64,000 nt of DNA, taken from positions 1,460,654 through 1,524,653 of the forward strand of contig NZ_LMUT01000012.1 in NCBI RefSeq assembly GCF_009765785.1, given 5' to 3'. Below, piece by piece: positions 35,016-47,244 of this stretch. Positions within the stretch are counted from its first letter, which is position 1; each line of letters starts with the position of its first letter. Origin of the DNA: Granulicella sp. L46. GTDB lineage: Bacteria; Acidobacteriota; Terriglobia; Terriglobales; Acidobacteriaceae. The notes below the pieces were generated by a model. It saw only the letters and a list, made by a program, of their open reading frames with translations, did no database searches and had not been told where the DNA came from. The translations under genes and the position numbers were made by a program.

Positions 35016-35027
35016 CGTCCGCTGCTC

Positions 35028-35471
35028 CTAAGGGGTCGAATGTTGCACCGCACCCTGCAGATCCTGCAACGCGTGAATGAGATGCTCGCAAAGCGGTGAT
35101 AGCTCGCTGAGATGCTCCGCAACAAGGCGATCCAGAATGTCATGCCCGTGAGAAGTTAGCAGCACCAACGAACGCCGCATATCCTTCGGGTCGCTTTCTC
35201 TTCGAACCAGCCCGGCGCGCTCTGCTCGATCCACCAATTCCACCGTGCTGTTATGCCGCAGGATCATTCGTTCCGCAAGGTACGTGATCGATGCCTGCTG
35301 CCCTTCTGGAATCGCCGCGATCACTTGCATGAGCTGATACTGCTGCGCGGGAATTCCATACCTCTCCGATGCGCTCTCGCTGAAACTAAGAAACTTCCGC
35401 ATCTGAAATCGGAACTCTGCCAGGCTCTTTAGCTTGGACTGCGCTTCCCGAACTTCAATTGAATCTGGCAT
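35028..35471 (-). CDS. MarR family transcriptional regulator
   Basis: 147 residues from ATG 35471 (GGGGAGAG ribosome site); the 80 codons upstream overlap purB and are discarded. Winged-helix MarR fold: QYQLMQVIAAIPEGQQASITYLAERMILRHNSTVELVDRAERAGLVRRESDPKDMRRSLVLLTSHG, with the D-x-R wing. It probably controls its own unit, including the CLC gene. The ligand is unknown. Confidence 0.9.
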   Translation of the reverse strand: MPDSIEVREAQSKLKSLAEFRFQMRKFLSFSESASERYGIPAQQYQLMQVIAAIPEGQQASITYLAERMILRHNSTVELVDRAERAGLVRRESDPKDMRRSLVLLTSHGHDILDRLVAEHLSELSPLCEHLIHALQDLQGAVQHSTP

Positions 35472-35620
35472 AAGGACTCTCCCCATTCTATCGCAAAACG
35501 ATAGTTCTAAACAGGCTGAAGCTGGAAAACAACTCGTTACACTAACCCTAGTCACTAGATACGTCTTCTTCTCTACCGATTGATCCTCAACGTTTCCAAC
35601 AGCCTTTCCGGAGCTCGCAT

Positions 35621-36919
35621 ATGATTGCCCGTTATACCCGGCCAGCAATGGCTGCCATCTGGTCCGAACAACGTAAGTATGAAAACTGGCTCCGGGTGGA
35701 GATAGCGGCAACTACAGCTCTGGCCCGCGCGGGGATCGTACCCCTCTCCGCTGTTGAATCGCTGCAACAACGCGCCTCCTTCACCATCGAACGCATCCAC
35801 GAAATCGAAGCAGAGACGCGCCATGACGTCCTCGCGTTCACGACGGCCGTCGCCGAGTCGGTTGGCGAAGACTCCCGCTGGTTGCACTATGGCCTAACCT
35901 CCACCGATGTCGTCGACACGGCGCAGGGATTAGCCCTGGTTCAAGCTTCTGCATTGATTCGTGAGGGTATTGTCCGTTTTCGCGACGTTCTGCGCAAGAG
36001 GGCTGTGGAATTTCAGCACACTCCGACAATCGGCCGCACCCACGGTGTCCATGCCGAACCCACTACCTTCGGGATGAAGTTGCTCCTCTGGTATGCCGAA
36101 ATGGGCCGCAATCTCAAGCGCTTCGACGCAGCAGCCGAAGATCTGCGGGTGGGTAAAATATCGGGCGCAGTGGGCGCCTTCGGTAAACTGAAGCCCTCGC
36201 ACGAGGCGGCAATCCTAGCCGAACTCGGGTTGCAGCCTGCCCTGATCTCCACTCAGGTTCTCCAGCGAGACCGCCATGCCGCCTACATCGCAACCCTGGC
36301 TGTGCTTGCCTCGACGCTGGACAAAATCGCCCTCGAAATCCGCCATCTGCAGCGGACCGAAGTCCGCGAAGCCGAGGAATTTTTCTCTGTCGGCCAAAAA
36401 GGCTCAAGCGCCATGCCGCATAAGCGAAATCCCATCACCTCCGAAAACATCTGCGGGCTCGCCCGTGTGGTGCGGGGTAACGCGCAGGTGGCCCTCGAAA
36501 ATGTAGCGCTTTGGCACGAGCGCGATATCTCCCACTCCTCCGCCGAACGCGTCATCCTTCCCGACACAACGATCCTTGCGGACTATCTCCTCGACCGTGC
36601 AGCCACGTTGATTGAACGCCTGCTCGTGTATCCCGCTCGAATGCTGAAGAACCTCGAATCAACCAACGGTCTCGTATTCAGCGGGCAGTTGCTTATCGAT
36701 CTCGCAGCCGCCGGCATGAGTCGCGAGGACGCATACCGCCTCGTGCAAGGACATGCAATGAACGCCTGGACCAACGACCTCAACTTCCGGGCACTTATAG
36801 AGTCTGACCCCGAGATCAACCAGCGCATGTCGCTTGAGAACATTGCGGCGGCCTTCGACGTCAGGCGACAACTGACGAACATCGACGAGGTCTTTGCCCG
36901 GGTCTTGGCGGAGGGTTGA
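35621..36919 (+). CDS. purB: Adenylosuccinate lyase
   Basis: Cleaves SAICAR and adenylosuccinate to fumarate plus product, in two steps of purine synthesis. 432 residues, the short bacterial type. MIARYTRPAMAAIWSEQRKY at the N-terminus, HYGLTSTDVVDTA, catalytic His in GRTHGVHAEPTTFG, and the signature GSSAMPHKRNPITSENI. Divergent from the marR-clc unit. Confidence 0.97.
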   Translation: MIARYTRPAMAAIWSEQRKYENWLRVEIAATTALARAGIVPLSAVESLQQRASFTIERIHEIEAETRHDVLAFTTAVAESVGEDSRWLHYGLTSTDVVDTAQGLALVQASALIREGIVRFRDVLRKRAVEFQHTPTIGRTHGVHAEPTTFGMKLLLWYAEMGRNLKRFDAAAEDLRVGKISGAVGAFGKLKPSHEAAILAELGLQPALISTQVLQRDRHAAYIATLAVLASTLDKIALEIRHLQRTEVREAEEFFSVGQKGSSAMPHKRNPITSENICGLARVVRGNAQVALENVALWHERDISHSSAERVILPDTTILADYLLDRAATLIERLLVYPARMLKNLESTNGLVFSGQLLIDLAAAGMSREDAYRLVQGHAMNAWTNDLNFRALIESDPEINQRMSLENIAAAFDVRRQLTNIDEVFARVLAEG

Positions 36920-36955
36920 CCTCTCCACAATCACTCCTACACCGCTCAATCCACC

Positions 36956-37540
36956 ATGGCACCTTTATTCTCCATCCTCGATGACGCACTCGCTTCGACC
37001 ACCGAGCGCTCCGGCGACTGGCTGGCCTGCCGCCCCGGCTGTCACCAATGCTGCGTAGGCGTTTTCGCGATCTCGCAATTCGACGCAAATCAATTGCGCG
37101 AAGGCCTCGCAAAGGCCCCTGCAGACGTTGCAGAACGAATCCGCTCCCGTGCAGCTCAATCACGGATGCGTCTGATCGAAGAATTCCCCGGTGATCCTGT
37201 GACCGGCCTTCTCTTCACCGATCCGCAACATGAAGAGGCCTTCGTCGAATTCGCCAACGACGAGCCCTGCCCCGTACTTGATCCCGATACCGGCACTTGT
37301 GATCTATACGCATTCCGGCCCATCCAATGCAGAACGTTCGGCCCGCCCGTTCGAGACGCGGACGACCAACTGACCGTATGCGAACTTTGCTTCGTGAATG
37401 CGCCCGCCGAAGAAGTCGCGCGCTGCGAGATGGATCAGGACTGGCGTTTGCAGGAGGAGGCGCTCATTGAGGATGCCCAGAAGCAGTCTGGCCTCTTTGG
37501 GCCGACACTCGTGGCATTCGCGTTGGCTCCGGTGAAATAA
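36956..37540 (+). CDS. YkgJ-type cysteine cluster protein
   Basis: 194 residues. CRPGCHQCC near residue 26, and a second Cys group CPVLDPDTGTCDLYAFRPIQCRTFG and CELCF: the pattern of the zinc- or iron-chelating YkgJ/Fli B-like family. The function is not established; members may bind a metal cluster. It starts 36 bp after purB. Confidence 0.85.
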   Translation: MAPLFSILDDALASTTERSGDWLACRPGCHQCCVGVFAISQFDANQLREGLAKAPADVAERIRSRAAQSRMRLIEEFPGDPVTGLLFTDPQHEEAFVEFANDEPCPVLDPDTGTCDLYAFRPIQCRTFGPPVRDADDQLTVCELCFVNAPAEEVARCEMDQDWRLQEEALIEDAQKQSGLFGPTLVAFALAPVK

Positions 37541-37632
37541 AGACTGCAATATTCTTATCCAGCAGTTTCCATTGGCAAATGCTTGTGAAGACTCCACCAA
37601 TGCGTCCGCAATTTGCGAGATAATCGTTCTCT

Positions 37633-38307
37633 ATGGCCTTCGCGACCATCTCGCACAGAGCGCCGGATTGGGCGGAATCTTCCGCGGTCCCAGCAAGCAA
37701 GACCCTCGTTCTCGCCATCACCGGCGCCAGCGGTTCTATCTTTGCTGTCGAAACGCTGCGAGCCCTCGAACGTGACCCGCGCGTCAACCGCGTTCATCTA
37801 ATCGTCTCGCCAAGTGCCCTTCGAGTTCTGGCCGAAGAGAGTGGCATAAGTGCGCGGAACTCGGTCCTGGAGAAGCTCCTGGGTCGGCCATCCGAAAAAA
37901 CCACGCTGCTGGCTCATGAGGATATTGGAGCTCCTATCGCTTCAGGCTCCTATCCCGTCGACGCCATGCTCGTTCTGCCCTGCTCGATGGGAACGCTTGC
38001 CGGAATCGCACACGGAATGGCCGGAAACCTGATCGAACGTGCTGCGGACGTTTGCCTGAAGGAACGACGCCGCCTCGTGCTATGCGTCCGCGAAACCCCG
38101 CTGAACCTAATTCAGATCCGCAACATGGCCGCCGCCACAGAAGCGGGCGCAACCATCTTCCCCGTTATCCCGACATTTTACAACCACCCGCAGACCGTCG
38201 ACGACATCGCACGAAACTATGCTCACCGCGTTTTACAGCATATCGGTTTACCCCAGCCAGACGCGTACGTCTGGGGAGCAGACCAGGCTTCAGAGGATTT
38301 GATCTAA
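37633..38307 (+). CDS. ubiX: Flavin prenyltransferase UbiX
   Basis: Makes prenylated FMN for UbiD-type decarboxylases. 224 residues; the first ~20 are an unconserved lead. Motifs: LVLAITGASGSIFAVETLRAL, a prenyl-phosphate site with VLPCSMGTLAGIAHGMAGNLIERAADVCLKERRRLVL, and RETPLNLIQIRNM. No UbiD partner lies in the window. Its end overlaps the converging hydrolase by 4 bp. Confidence 0.94.
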   Translation: MAFATISHRAPDWAESSAVPASKTLVLAITGASGSIFAVETLRALERDPRVNRVHLIVSPSALRVLAEESGISARNSVLEKLLGRPSEKTTLLAHEDIGAPIASGSYPVDAMLVLPCSMGTLAGIAHGMAGNLIERAADVCLKERRRLVLCVRETPLNLIQIRNMAAATEAGATIFPVIPTFYNHPQTVDDIARNYAHRVLQHIGLPQPDAYVWGADQASEDLI

Positions 38308-39266
38308 CGCGATCTGCTGAGTGTGAATGTGCCCCCCGAAGGCGGCGGATTCTCCTTAAGAAAATCTACGGTCACGGCGGCCGCCCGGTCGGGACAAGTC
38401 TTCGGCGCCAGGTGCCCACACCCTTGCAGAATATCCAGTTCGGATTGCGGATCAAGTCCGTGCATCTCCTCACCAATCGCAAGGGGCAGGAGTTGGTCGT
38501 CACTTCCCCACACGATCAACAATGGTTTGGTCAGACCTCCGAGTCGCGCATCCAGAAGATCCTTGCCTCCCTCCATCGAATCCATACTGCGGTCAACCAC
38601 CCACTGACCTTCGGAGAGATGTCGCAGCGCATCTTTGAGAACAAAGTGGGGCAAGGGCTTTTGATTCGGCTCCAGCAGATCAGCCAGATGCTGCAGCTCC
38701 GCCTCGTTGGTAGGGTGAAAGATCTGCCTCCCTCCGCCCACCTGGTGATGAACCCCGGCGCTGTCGTAGATCACGACTCGATTGACCAAATCGGGGCGGT
38801 CGAGCGCAAGCTTCAAAACGATCCAGCCGCCCATTGACCATCCCGCCACATTGGGCTTCTGGAGTCCAAGTGCCTGAATGAAGTCTGCGACGAATTGTGT
38901 CTGCGTTGAAATCGAATAATCACTGTCGGCGGGCTTGGGAGATCGGCCATATCCGAGCAAATCGGGCGCATACACATGAAATCCCGAGCGTTTCAGCCGC
39001 TCCAGCATCGGGGCCCAGCTCTCATCGCGGTCGGCTAGACCATGCACCAGCACCACAGGGATACCGCCGCCAGGAATACGAGATTCGGCCTCGTAGTAGT
39101 GCACCCGTCCCTCTGGCATCATCACGTAGTTGCTCTGCACATGATGCAGAAAAAGGCCGAAGTGTGTTTCCTGCTGCGCAACCCAGAGCGGACGCTCGTA
39201 AAACACCACACCGAACGCCACCCCAACGATGACAATCAGCAGCAACAACCGCCCCAGCGTCTTCAT
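38304..39266 (-). CDS. Membrane-anchored alpha/beta hydrolase
   Basis: 320 residues. N-terminal hydrophobic anchor at residues 4-25. Alpha/beta fold with PVVLVHGLADRDESW (oxyanion His-Gly), nucleophile elbow GWSMGG (Ser), VWGSDDQLLP (acid) and GCGHLAP (catalytic His). Complete triad; the substrate is unknown. Its start overlaps the Nudix stop (ATGA), so the pair is coupled. Confidence 0.88.
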   Translation of the reverse strand: MKTLGRLLLLIVIVGVAFGVVFYERPLWVAQQETHFGLFLHHVQSNYVMMPEGRVHYYEAESRIPGGGIPVVLVHGLADRDESWAPMLERLKRSGFHVYAPDLLGYGRSPKPADSDYSISTQTQFVADFIQALGLQKPNVAGWSMGGWIVLKLALDRPDLVNRVVIYDSAGVHHQVGGGRQIFHPTNEAELQHLADLLEPNQKPLPHFVLKDALRHLSEGQWVVDRSMDSMEGGKDLLDARLGGLTKPLLIVWGSDDQLLPLAIGEEMHGLDPQSELDILQGCGHLAPKTCPDRAAAVTVDFLKENPPPSGGTFTLSRSR

Positions 39267-39727
39267 TTCAAGTCCTCATTCATGATCAAAGCCTTACGTA
39301 TCACTGTACAGGCGCGTGGTGTCAAAGCGAAGTCCCCAAGCTCCGACACCTGCCTCACGTCGGCCCACGCCACATCACTCGCATCCGTACCCGAAAGTAA
39401 TTGTCCTCCCACCACGCGACATAAGATGTCGACGACTACGTAGTGATACTGGACGCGGCCCATCGCGTCACGGTAGATGATGTCGATAATTTCCACCTCG
39501 GCTAAAGGCTGGACCATAAGTCCGGTTTCTTCCAGCGTCTCGCGAACACAAGCCTCGCTAACGGTCTCTCCAAGCTCAATCGCGCCACCAGGCAAGCTCC
39601 AGCCTCCTGCCATGGGCTCCGATCCGCGGCGAATCAACAGAACCTCCGTCCGCCCCTCGACCTCACGCAGAACCACGGCTCCCACGCCTGGAATAGGAAA
39701 ATTTGGATATTCGCGGGACGATTCCAT
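39263..39727 (-). CDS. Nudix hydrolase
   Basis: 154 residues, ADP-ribose/NADH-pyrophosphatase-like. Nudix box: GGAIELGETVSEACVRETLEETGL (full G-x5-E-x7-REUxEE), followed by VQYHYVVVDILCRVV. Substrate not predictable. It is the middle of a likely nitroreductase-Nudix-hydrolase transcript. Confidence 0.92.
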   Translation of the reverse strand: MESSREYPNFPIPGVGAVVLREVEGRTEVLLIRRGSEPMAGGWSLPGGAIELGETVSEACVRETLEETGLMVQPLAEVEIIDIIYRDAMGRVQYHYVVVDILCRVVGGQLLSGTDASDVAWADVRQVSELGDFALTPRACTVIRKALIMNEDLK

Positions 39728-39731
39728 CGGC

Positions 39732-40379
39732 CTATTTTAACGGTTTTCCGTACTCGTCGCCGAAGACCGTATGCGATGGATCGAAGCGGCCACTGTCGAA
39801 CTTGTCCGTACCTTTTAGCCGCCCAACGGCAAGCATCGAAACGACCCAGTAGCTCATGGGAAGGCGCAGCGTCTCGCAAACACCGCGCTGCTCAAATCCT
39901 TCCAGCATGGCAGTGTCATACCCCAGCACTTCGGCCATCCACATCATCGTCGTCAACGCGACGGTCACCTGTTTATTGAGCCAGCTCGCCATCTCTTCCC
40001 GGGAAAACTCTGAAAGATACTCAGGGACATTGGCCGCTGCCTGCGCGGCGTAACTTTCGGGCATACCACCCGCACGGCCCATGCGCAACATCTCCTCCAG
40101 GTCCCGTCGCCATCCGTCGCGGTCTCCGCATGCAACGATGATCGCCGGCGCTTCCTCCACCTTTGCCTGGTTATAACTGACTGCGCGCAGCCGTCTTCGG
40201 TGTTCGGGGTCTTGCACGACAATAAAGCGCCACGGCTGCATGTTGTAGCCACTAGGGGCATGCAAACCGGCATCGAGAATCTGCCACAGATCTCTTGGCG
40301 GGATCGGCTCTCCGTCAAAACTGGGCGTCGAGCGGCGGTCACGGATGGCCTGCGCCAGGGACTTCTGAAAGCTTGCCAT
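39732..40379 (-). CDS. Nitroreductase family protein
   Basis: 215 residues, FMN-dependent oxidoreductase fold. SLAQAIRDRRSTPSFDGEPIP (FMN phosphate Arg), HAPSGYNMQPWRFIVVQD, and a C-terminal RLPMSYWVVSMLAVGRLKG. It probably reduces nitro or quinone compounds with NAD(P)H. It sits 5 bp upstream of the Nudix gene. Confidence 0.9.
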   Translation of the reverse strand: MASFQKSLAQAIRDRRSTPSFDGEPIPPRDLWQILDAGLHAPSGYNMQPWRFIVVQDPEHRRRLRAVSYNQAKVEEAPAIIVACGDRDGWRRDLEEMLRMGRAGGMPESYAAQAAANVPEYLSEFSREEMASWLNKQVTVALTTMMWMAEVLGYDTAMLEGFEQRGVCETLRLPMSYWVVSMLAVGRLKGTDKFDSGRFDPSHTVFGDEYGKPLK

Positions 40380-40531
40380 GAACTCTTCTCCGAAAGTCTC
40401 TTTTCTCGATCAATCACATACTCGCTGAAGCATTTGCAGCACGAGATGCCCTGCTCTTGCCAAATCGACGCCGGGAAATTCCATCCTCACATCAGAGCTC
40501 TATCGCTTCACAGTGAGAATCACCAACCATA

Positions 40532-41584
40532 CTAGGGGATATTGGAGATTGTTTGCTCAGTCACCAACGGCTCATGTCCTTCCGACTCCGCGAAAATCCA
40601 GACTCCACTAAAGGCCTGCCGCAATTCGATGTGCGCATCCAGCAGTGCCTGCGCCGCAGCTTTACTACGGGCGATCACCTCAGCCGGATCGCTCACGCCA
40701 TCCGCTGGAATATGAAGAATCAGGTTTAATTCCTTGCCATCATCGGATCCCTGGGCAGAAATACCAGTGAACCGATATTCGACCGCCCCCCCCTTACCAT
40801 CGCTGGCTCTCAGCACGAGCGGATGATTCGAACCGATACCGCCAATCAACTCGGGCGGCGCTGCTGCTCGCCGCTCGGAAAACAACCGGTCCAAATTCGT
40901 ACTTGTAACAAAGTTGGCAGGACGCAATAGCTCAGCCGCTTGTCCGTAGAAGATCCACGCCAGCCAAAGCTCATCGGCTTTGGCATACGTCCTCGCGCTT
41001 TTCCAATACCACTCTCCATCGTGACCAGCCGCGGTGTTTGCGCGTGGATAGAAGCCAGCCAGCTTCCACACTCCACCGTCCTGGCGCAGCAAGAAGGAAA
41101 GCAGCCACGGATGATCTCCCGCCACTTCCACCATGGCGAACCCGTAGAGCCCTCGAGGAAGACCCGAGATGGCGAAGTCGGTCTCGGATGTGGTGCCGGT
41201 AAGCGCACAACTGAAGTCAGTATCGGAGGTCTCGCTAGTCACTCGCGAGCTCGCGTCGAGCTCGTAAATCTGCACCACCCGAAGTTCGCCATTGCCCATA
41301 CGCGAAGCAGTTGACCGCATCAGGCTCTCGATAGGCCCGAAAGCTGAAGGGTTCGAAAACTCCGGGATGGTCATTCCCTGCACCTTCGTGACATCAACTG
41401 CCTGCACGGCCTGCGCCAGTGTCAGGGCGGCCGCACTCAGTCCGTCGCGGACGCCGGAGGTCATCTTGGCTTGGGTAACGCACGTCTGAGCAAATAAGAA
41501 AGAAGGCGAAAGCGCCAGAAGCCCCCCAAGAATGACCCCCGCTCGAATCCCTTGGCGACTGAGTCCGTTCCTCTCGTCTCTCAC
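40532..41584 (-). CDS. Secreted protein of unknown function
   Basis: 350 residues. The first 33 are a signal peptide (GVILGGLLALSPSFLFAQ), one Cys after it. The mature part is predicted mixed alpha/beta, with EIFYGQAAELLRPANF-like helices and a tail QAFSGVWIFAESEGHEP. It is probably conserved in acidobacteria, but I do not know its role. It stands alone; the 152-bp gap upstream (40380-40531) shows no gene. Confidence 0.6.
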   Translation of the reverse strand: MRDERNGLSRQGIRAGVILGGLLALSPSFLFAQTCVTQAKMTSGVRDGLSAAALTLAQAVQAVDVTKVQGMTIPEFSNPSAFGPIESLMRSTASRMGNGELRVVQIYELDASSRVTSETSDTDFSCALTGTTSETDFAISGLPRGLYGFAMVEVAGDHPWLLSFLLRQDGGVWKLAGFYPRANTAAGHDGEWYWKSARTYAKADELWLAWIFYGQAAELLRPANFVTSTNLDRLFSERRAAAPPELIGGIGSNHPLVLRASDGKGGAVEYRFTGISAQGSDDGKELNLILHIPADGVSDPAEVIARSKAAAQALLDAHIELRQAFSGVWIFAESEGHEPLVTEQTISNIP

Positions 41585-41764
41585 TCCAGGCTCCTCAACA
41601 CGTGCATCTTGCCTTGCCCAGCATACGGAGGCCGGGGTTGAGAGTCCAGTGAACGGCTCGTTCTACCGCTTGCCATTCCCAAAAAGGATTACGTCTCGGA
41701 ACTTTGACGGTATTCTGAAGCTGTGAAGCTACCCTCTTGCCGGCACGCACGTCCGAAGCAGAAG

Positions 41765-42520
41765 ATGCACCCAACTCACCATCTGCGAAGAATTTCCTGC
41801 GTTGTTGGAGGGCTCCTCGTTCTATTCGCCGCGGCCACTGACATGCGCGGCCAGAACCTGCCTGCCACGGCCCCGACCGCTCTACCTGGCCAAGTGGCTC
41901 CGGGCGCTCCGCAGGCCGCGACTCCTGCACCCGACCCGCCACGGCACGCCGAGGTCATCCTAACTCATGGCCTCCTGCAGATCCGTGCCGATAACTCCAG
42001 TCTGAATCAGATTCTGCGGTCGATTTCACACATTACTGGCATGAAAATCACCGGCGGCGTCGAGGAGCAGCGCGTCTTTGGAAACTACGGTCCCGCCCCT
42101 TTATCGACCATTTTGGCAACGCTTCTGGGTGGAACCGGGGCAAACATACTCTTGCTTGGTGGCAGTGCGGGCACTCCGCCGGAGCTCGTCCTTACCTCTC
42201 GTGTCGGTGGCGCCGAGCCGCCGGGACCGAATTCGCCGGCTTACGCGATGTATGACGACAGCAGCGATCGTGCAATCCGTGTTGCCCCAGCCGCAGCGCC
42301 GCCTCCGGTCACGGCCTCGCCGGCCCCAACGCCAGCCGTTCCAACCAGCGCGCCGACGGCTTCCGTGCCTCCTCCAGCGAATGGTCCCGCGAAGGTTTTG
42401 ACGCCTGAGATGGTGTTGCAGGAGCTACAGCAGATGCAGGCGCAGCAGGATCAGAAAAATAAGAACACGAACGCGACAAAGCCGCAGACCCCGCCCCCCA
42501 CAGGCTCAAATCCCCAGTAA
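41765..42520 (+). CDS. Secreted protein with STN-like domain
   Basis: 251 residues from ATG 41765 (GTG 41723 is an alternative, adding 14 residues). Signal peptide at 1-29 (VVGGLLVLFAAATDMRG). Residues ~70-140 (VILTHGLLQIRADNSSLNQILRSISHITGMKITGGVEEQRVFGNY, then LSTILATLLGG) resemble the secretin/TonB short N-terminal domain, a small periplasmic binding module of secretins and TonB receptors. The C-terminal half is Pro/Ala/Thr-rich and disordered. Such stand-alone STN proteins may help a secretin; no secretin lies in the window. Confidence 0.65.
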   Translation: MHPTHHLRRISCVVGGLLVLFAAATDMRGQNLPATAPTALPGQVAPGAPQAATPAPDPPRHAEVILTHGLLQIRADNSSLNQILRSISHITGMKITGGVEEQRVFGNYGPAPLSTILATLLGGTGANILLLGGSAGTPPELVLTSRVGGAEPPGPNSPAYAMYDDSSDRAIRVAPAAAPPPVTASPAPTPAVPTSAPTASVPPPANGPAKVLTPEMVLQELQQMQAQQDQKNKNTNATKPQTPPPTGSNPQ

Positions 42521-42536
42521 TCGAGAGATATTTAGG

Positions 42537-42707
42537 TTATTGGCTACCGGCGCTTACGCTCGCACTGGCCGTCTGGCCGCGCCGCGCTGTCGATTCGGCA
42601 TGGACGCGGAAGACGCGAAACATGGCGTGACAGATGGCATACGCGAGTAGCACTCCGAAGGCCAACGACGCAAATACAGCTCCCACCAGCAATACCGACG
42701 AATTCAT
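42537..42707 (-). CDS. Small single-pass membrane protein, 56 residues
   Basis: Reads MNSSVLLVGAVFASLAFGVL then a short rest, ending in SAGSQ. Residues 4-29 form one hydrophobic helix, and the C-terminal half is basic (MFRVFRVHAESTARRG), so positive-inside gives a cytoplasmic tail. ATG 42707 has AAGGAG at 10-base spacing. No family known to me. The leader, about 215 bp, carries the 32-bp-phased repeats (42921-42969). Confidence 0.7.
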   Translation of the reverse strand: MNSSVLLVGAVFASLAFGVLLAYAICHAMFRVFRVHAESTARRGQTASASVSAGSQ

Positions 42708-42759
42708 GCGACAACGTCTCCTTGGGTTCCATCTGCTGCACTATTGGGATGCGAGCAGA

Positions 42760-42779
42760 GGGAATCACGTTCGATTCCC
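42760..42779. repeat. Hairpin GGGAATC/GATTCCC in the small gene leader
   Basis: Perfect 7-bp arms, 6-base loop, about 53 bp before the small gene start. It resembles a T-arm at first sight but the tRNA body is missing. Possibly a leader structure. Confidence 0.45.
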
Positions 42780-42920
42780 GGGCCAAGGTTATTTTGGACT
42801 TTTCCGTCGAAACTTCCACTAGAAATCTGAGCCACGTTATTACCTAAGGATATTCCTCCTGTCCCGACACGGTGGTGGATTTCTGGACTTTCCCAGCATT
42901 TCCGCGAATTCTTGCGCGAC

Positions 42921-42969
42921 TTAGCCCCGTTTCGGGTCCCAAATCGACTGCTTTAGCCTGGTTTCGGGT
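42921..42969 (-). promoter_or_regulatory. Two 32-bp-spaced CCCGAAAC...GGCTAA repeats
   Basis: On the minus strand: ACCCGAAACcAGGCTAAAG (from 42969) and ACCCGAAACgGGGCTAAG (from 42937), exactly 32 bp apart, with GTCG retained between. They are nearly identical to the first two units before sdhC. A possible degenerate third unit follows near 42905. Confidence 0.75.
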
Positions 42970-43027
42970 AGCACTTCGGGATGTATACCACCCAATTTTC
43001 GGCGAACAGGTCAAGTGTCCTTGACAC

Positions 43028-43043
43028 TGGGTCAAATGACCCA
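43028..43043. promoter_or_regulatory. Palindrome TGGGTCA-aa-TGACCCA upstream of uvrA
   Basis: Perfect 7-bp arms, 2-base centre, immediately after a TTGACA box (43021). About 93 bp before the uvrA start. Good form for a dimeric repressor operator; whether it is a LexA site cannot be told. A second inverted repeat AGTGT/ACACT overlaps just before. Confidence 0.45.
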
Positions 43044-43135
43044 ACTGGCGTTCCGCGTGGAGGCTGGCGGGAGGATCCCGAGGTCGGCGGAGCGGCCCAG
43101 GTCGGGGCATGTCCGGAACCTAGTAGACTAGAGAC

Positions 43136-46303
<3,168 letters not shown>

Positions 46304-46318
46304 TCTGAACTCTGTCCT

Positions 46319-47197
46319 ATGAGCAATCTTCCCGTTCCCGAGGCAGTCGAGCCCAAAGTACTCGACATCCAGCACGATACCGATCCAGCGCAGGACCACG
46401 GGCCTGCCCGGCGCATTCCCCATGCTGGTCATGCGATGTTGTTCTTTTCGCTGGCCTTCCTGATGGTCGTGCTGTGTCAACTGGCGATCTTCACGCTGGC
46501 CCACATTCGTTTGGAGTCGGCGCTGCAGCATCCCGGGCTGGGACTAGCGTCGCAAGCGCTGGCCTATGTCCTTACGCTGGCGGCGTCGGCATGGCTGTTT
46601 CCTCATCTGTGGGACGTGTCGTTTTTGCAGGGCATCCATTGGAACTTTCTTGCCGCGCGGCGCTACTGGTACTGGATCGTCGGCGGAGGGGTGCTGCTGA
46701 GTGCGGCCGCGCAGGCATTGATGCAGCTGCTTCCGGCTCCGAAGACGACCGCGTTTGACAGCATTCTCACGACGCCGCATGCAGCGTGGCTGTTGATGGC
46801 GTTTGCCGTTTTGCTGGCGCCGCTGACGGAGGAGATCGCGTTTCGCGGCTTCCTTCTGCCGGCACTCGCTACGGCGTACGACTGGCTGGCGCTGGAGCGC
46901 ACACCCGCCGGCCTGGATCGCTGGCAGCGGAGTTCGCTTCATTCCACCTCGGCGCTGATCTTCTCGGCGATTTTTTCGAGCATCCCTTTCGCGCTGCTGC
47001 ATGCCGATCAGCTGGCTCACGCATGGGGAGTGCTTGGAGTGCTGTATGGCGTCAGCCTCATGCTCAGTTTTGTGCGCATTCGGACGCACTCGGTCGCCTG
47101 CTCAACGCTGATGCATGCCACGTACAACTTGACGATTTTTGTGGGCATCTTAGTTGCTACGGGTGGATTTCGGCACATGGATAAGCTAAGCCATTGA
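46319..47197 (+). CDS. CPBP family intramembrane protease
   Basis: 292 residues, about eight hydrophobic segments. The CAAX protease/bacteriocin-processing (Abi) signature is present: EEIAFRGFLLPAL (paired Glu and Arg) and FALLHADQLAHAW (His), with a late HATYN. Likely a membrane glutamate-type peptidase; the substrate is unknown. It starts 15 bp after uvrA. Confidence 0.88.
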   Translation: MSNLPVPEAVEPKVLDIQHDTDPAQDHGPARRIPHAGHAMLFFSLAFLMVVLCQLAIFTLAHIRLESALQHPGLGLASQALAYVLTLAASAWLFPHLWDVSFLQGIHWNFLAARRYWYWIVGGGVLLSAAAQALMQLLPAPKTTAFDSILTTPHAAWLLMAFAVLLAPLTEEIAFRGFLLPALATAYDWLALERTPAGLDRWQRSSLHSTSALIFSAIFSSIPFALLHADQLAHAWGVLGVLYGVSLMLSFVRIRTHSVACSTLMHATYNLTIFVGILVATGGFRHMDKLSH

Positions 47198-47244
47198 TAC
47201 CGTTCAACCAAATTCCTAACCCCATAGAGAAGGCGGGCCCGCCA

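Noticed and set aside
42760-42790. tRNA gene suggested by CGTTCGATTCCCGG
   Set aside because: No acceptor, D-arm or anticodon arm pairs can be built around it; it is a plain hairpin.
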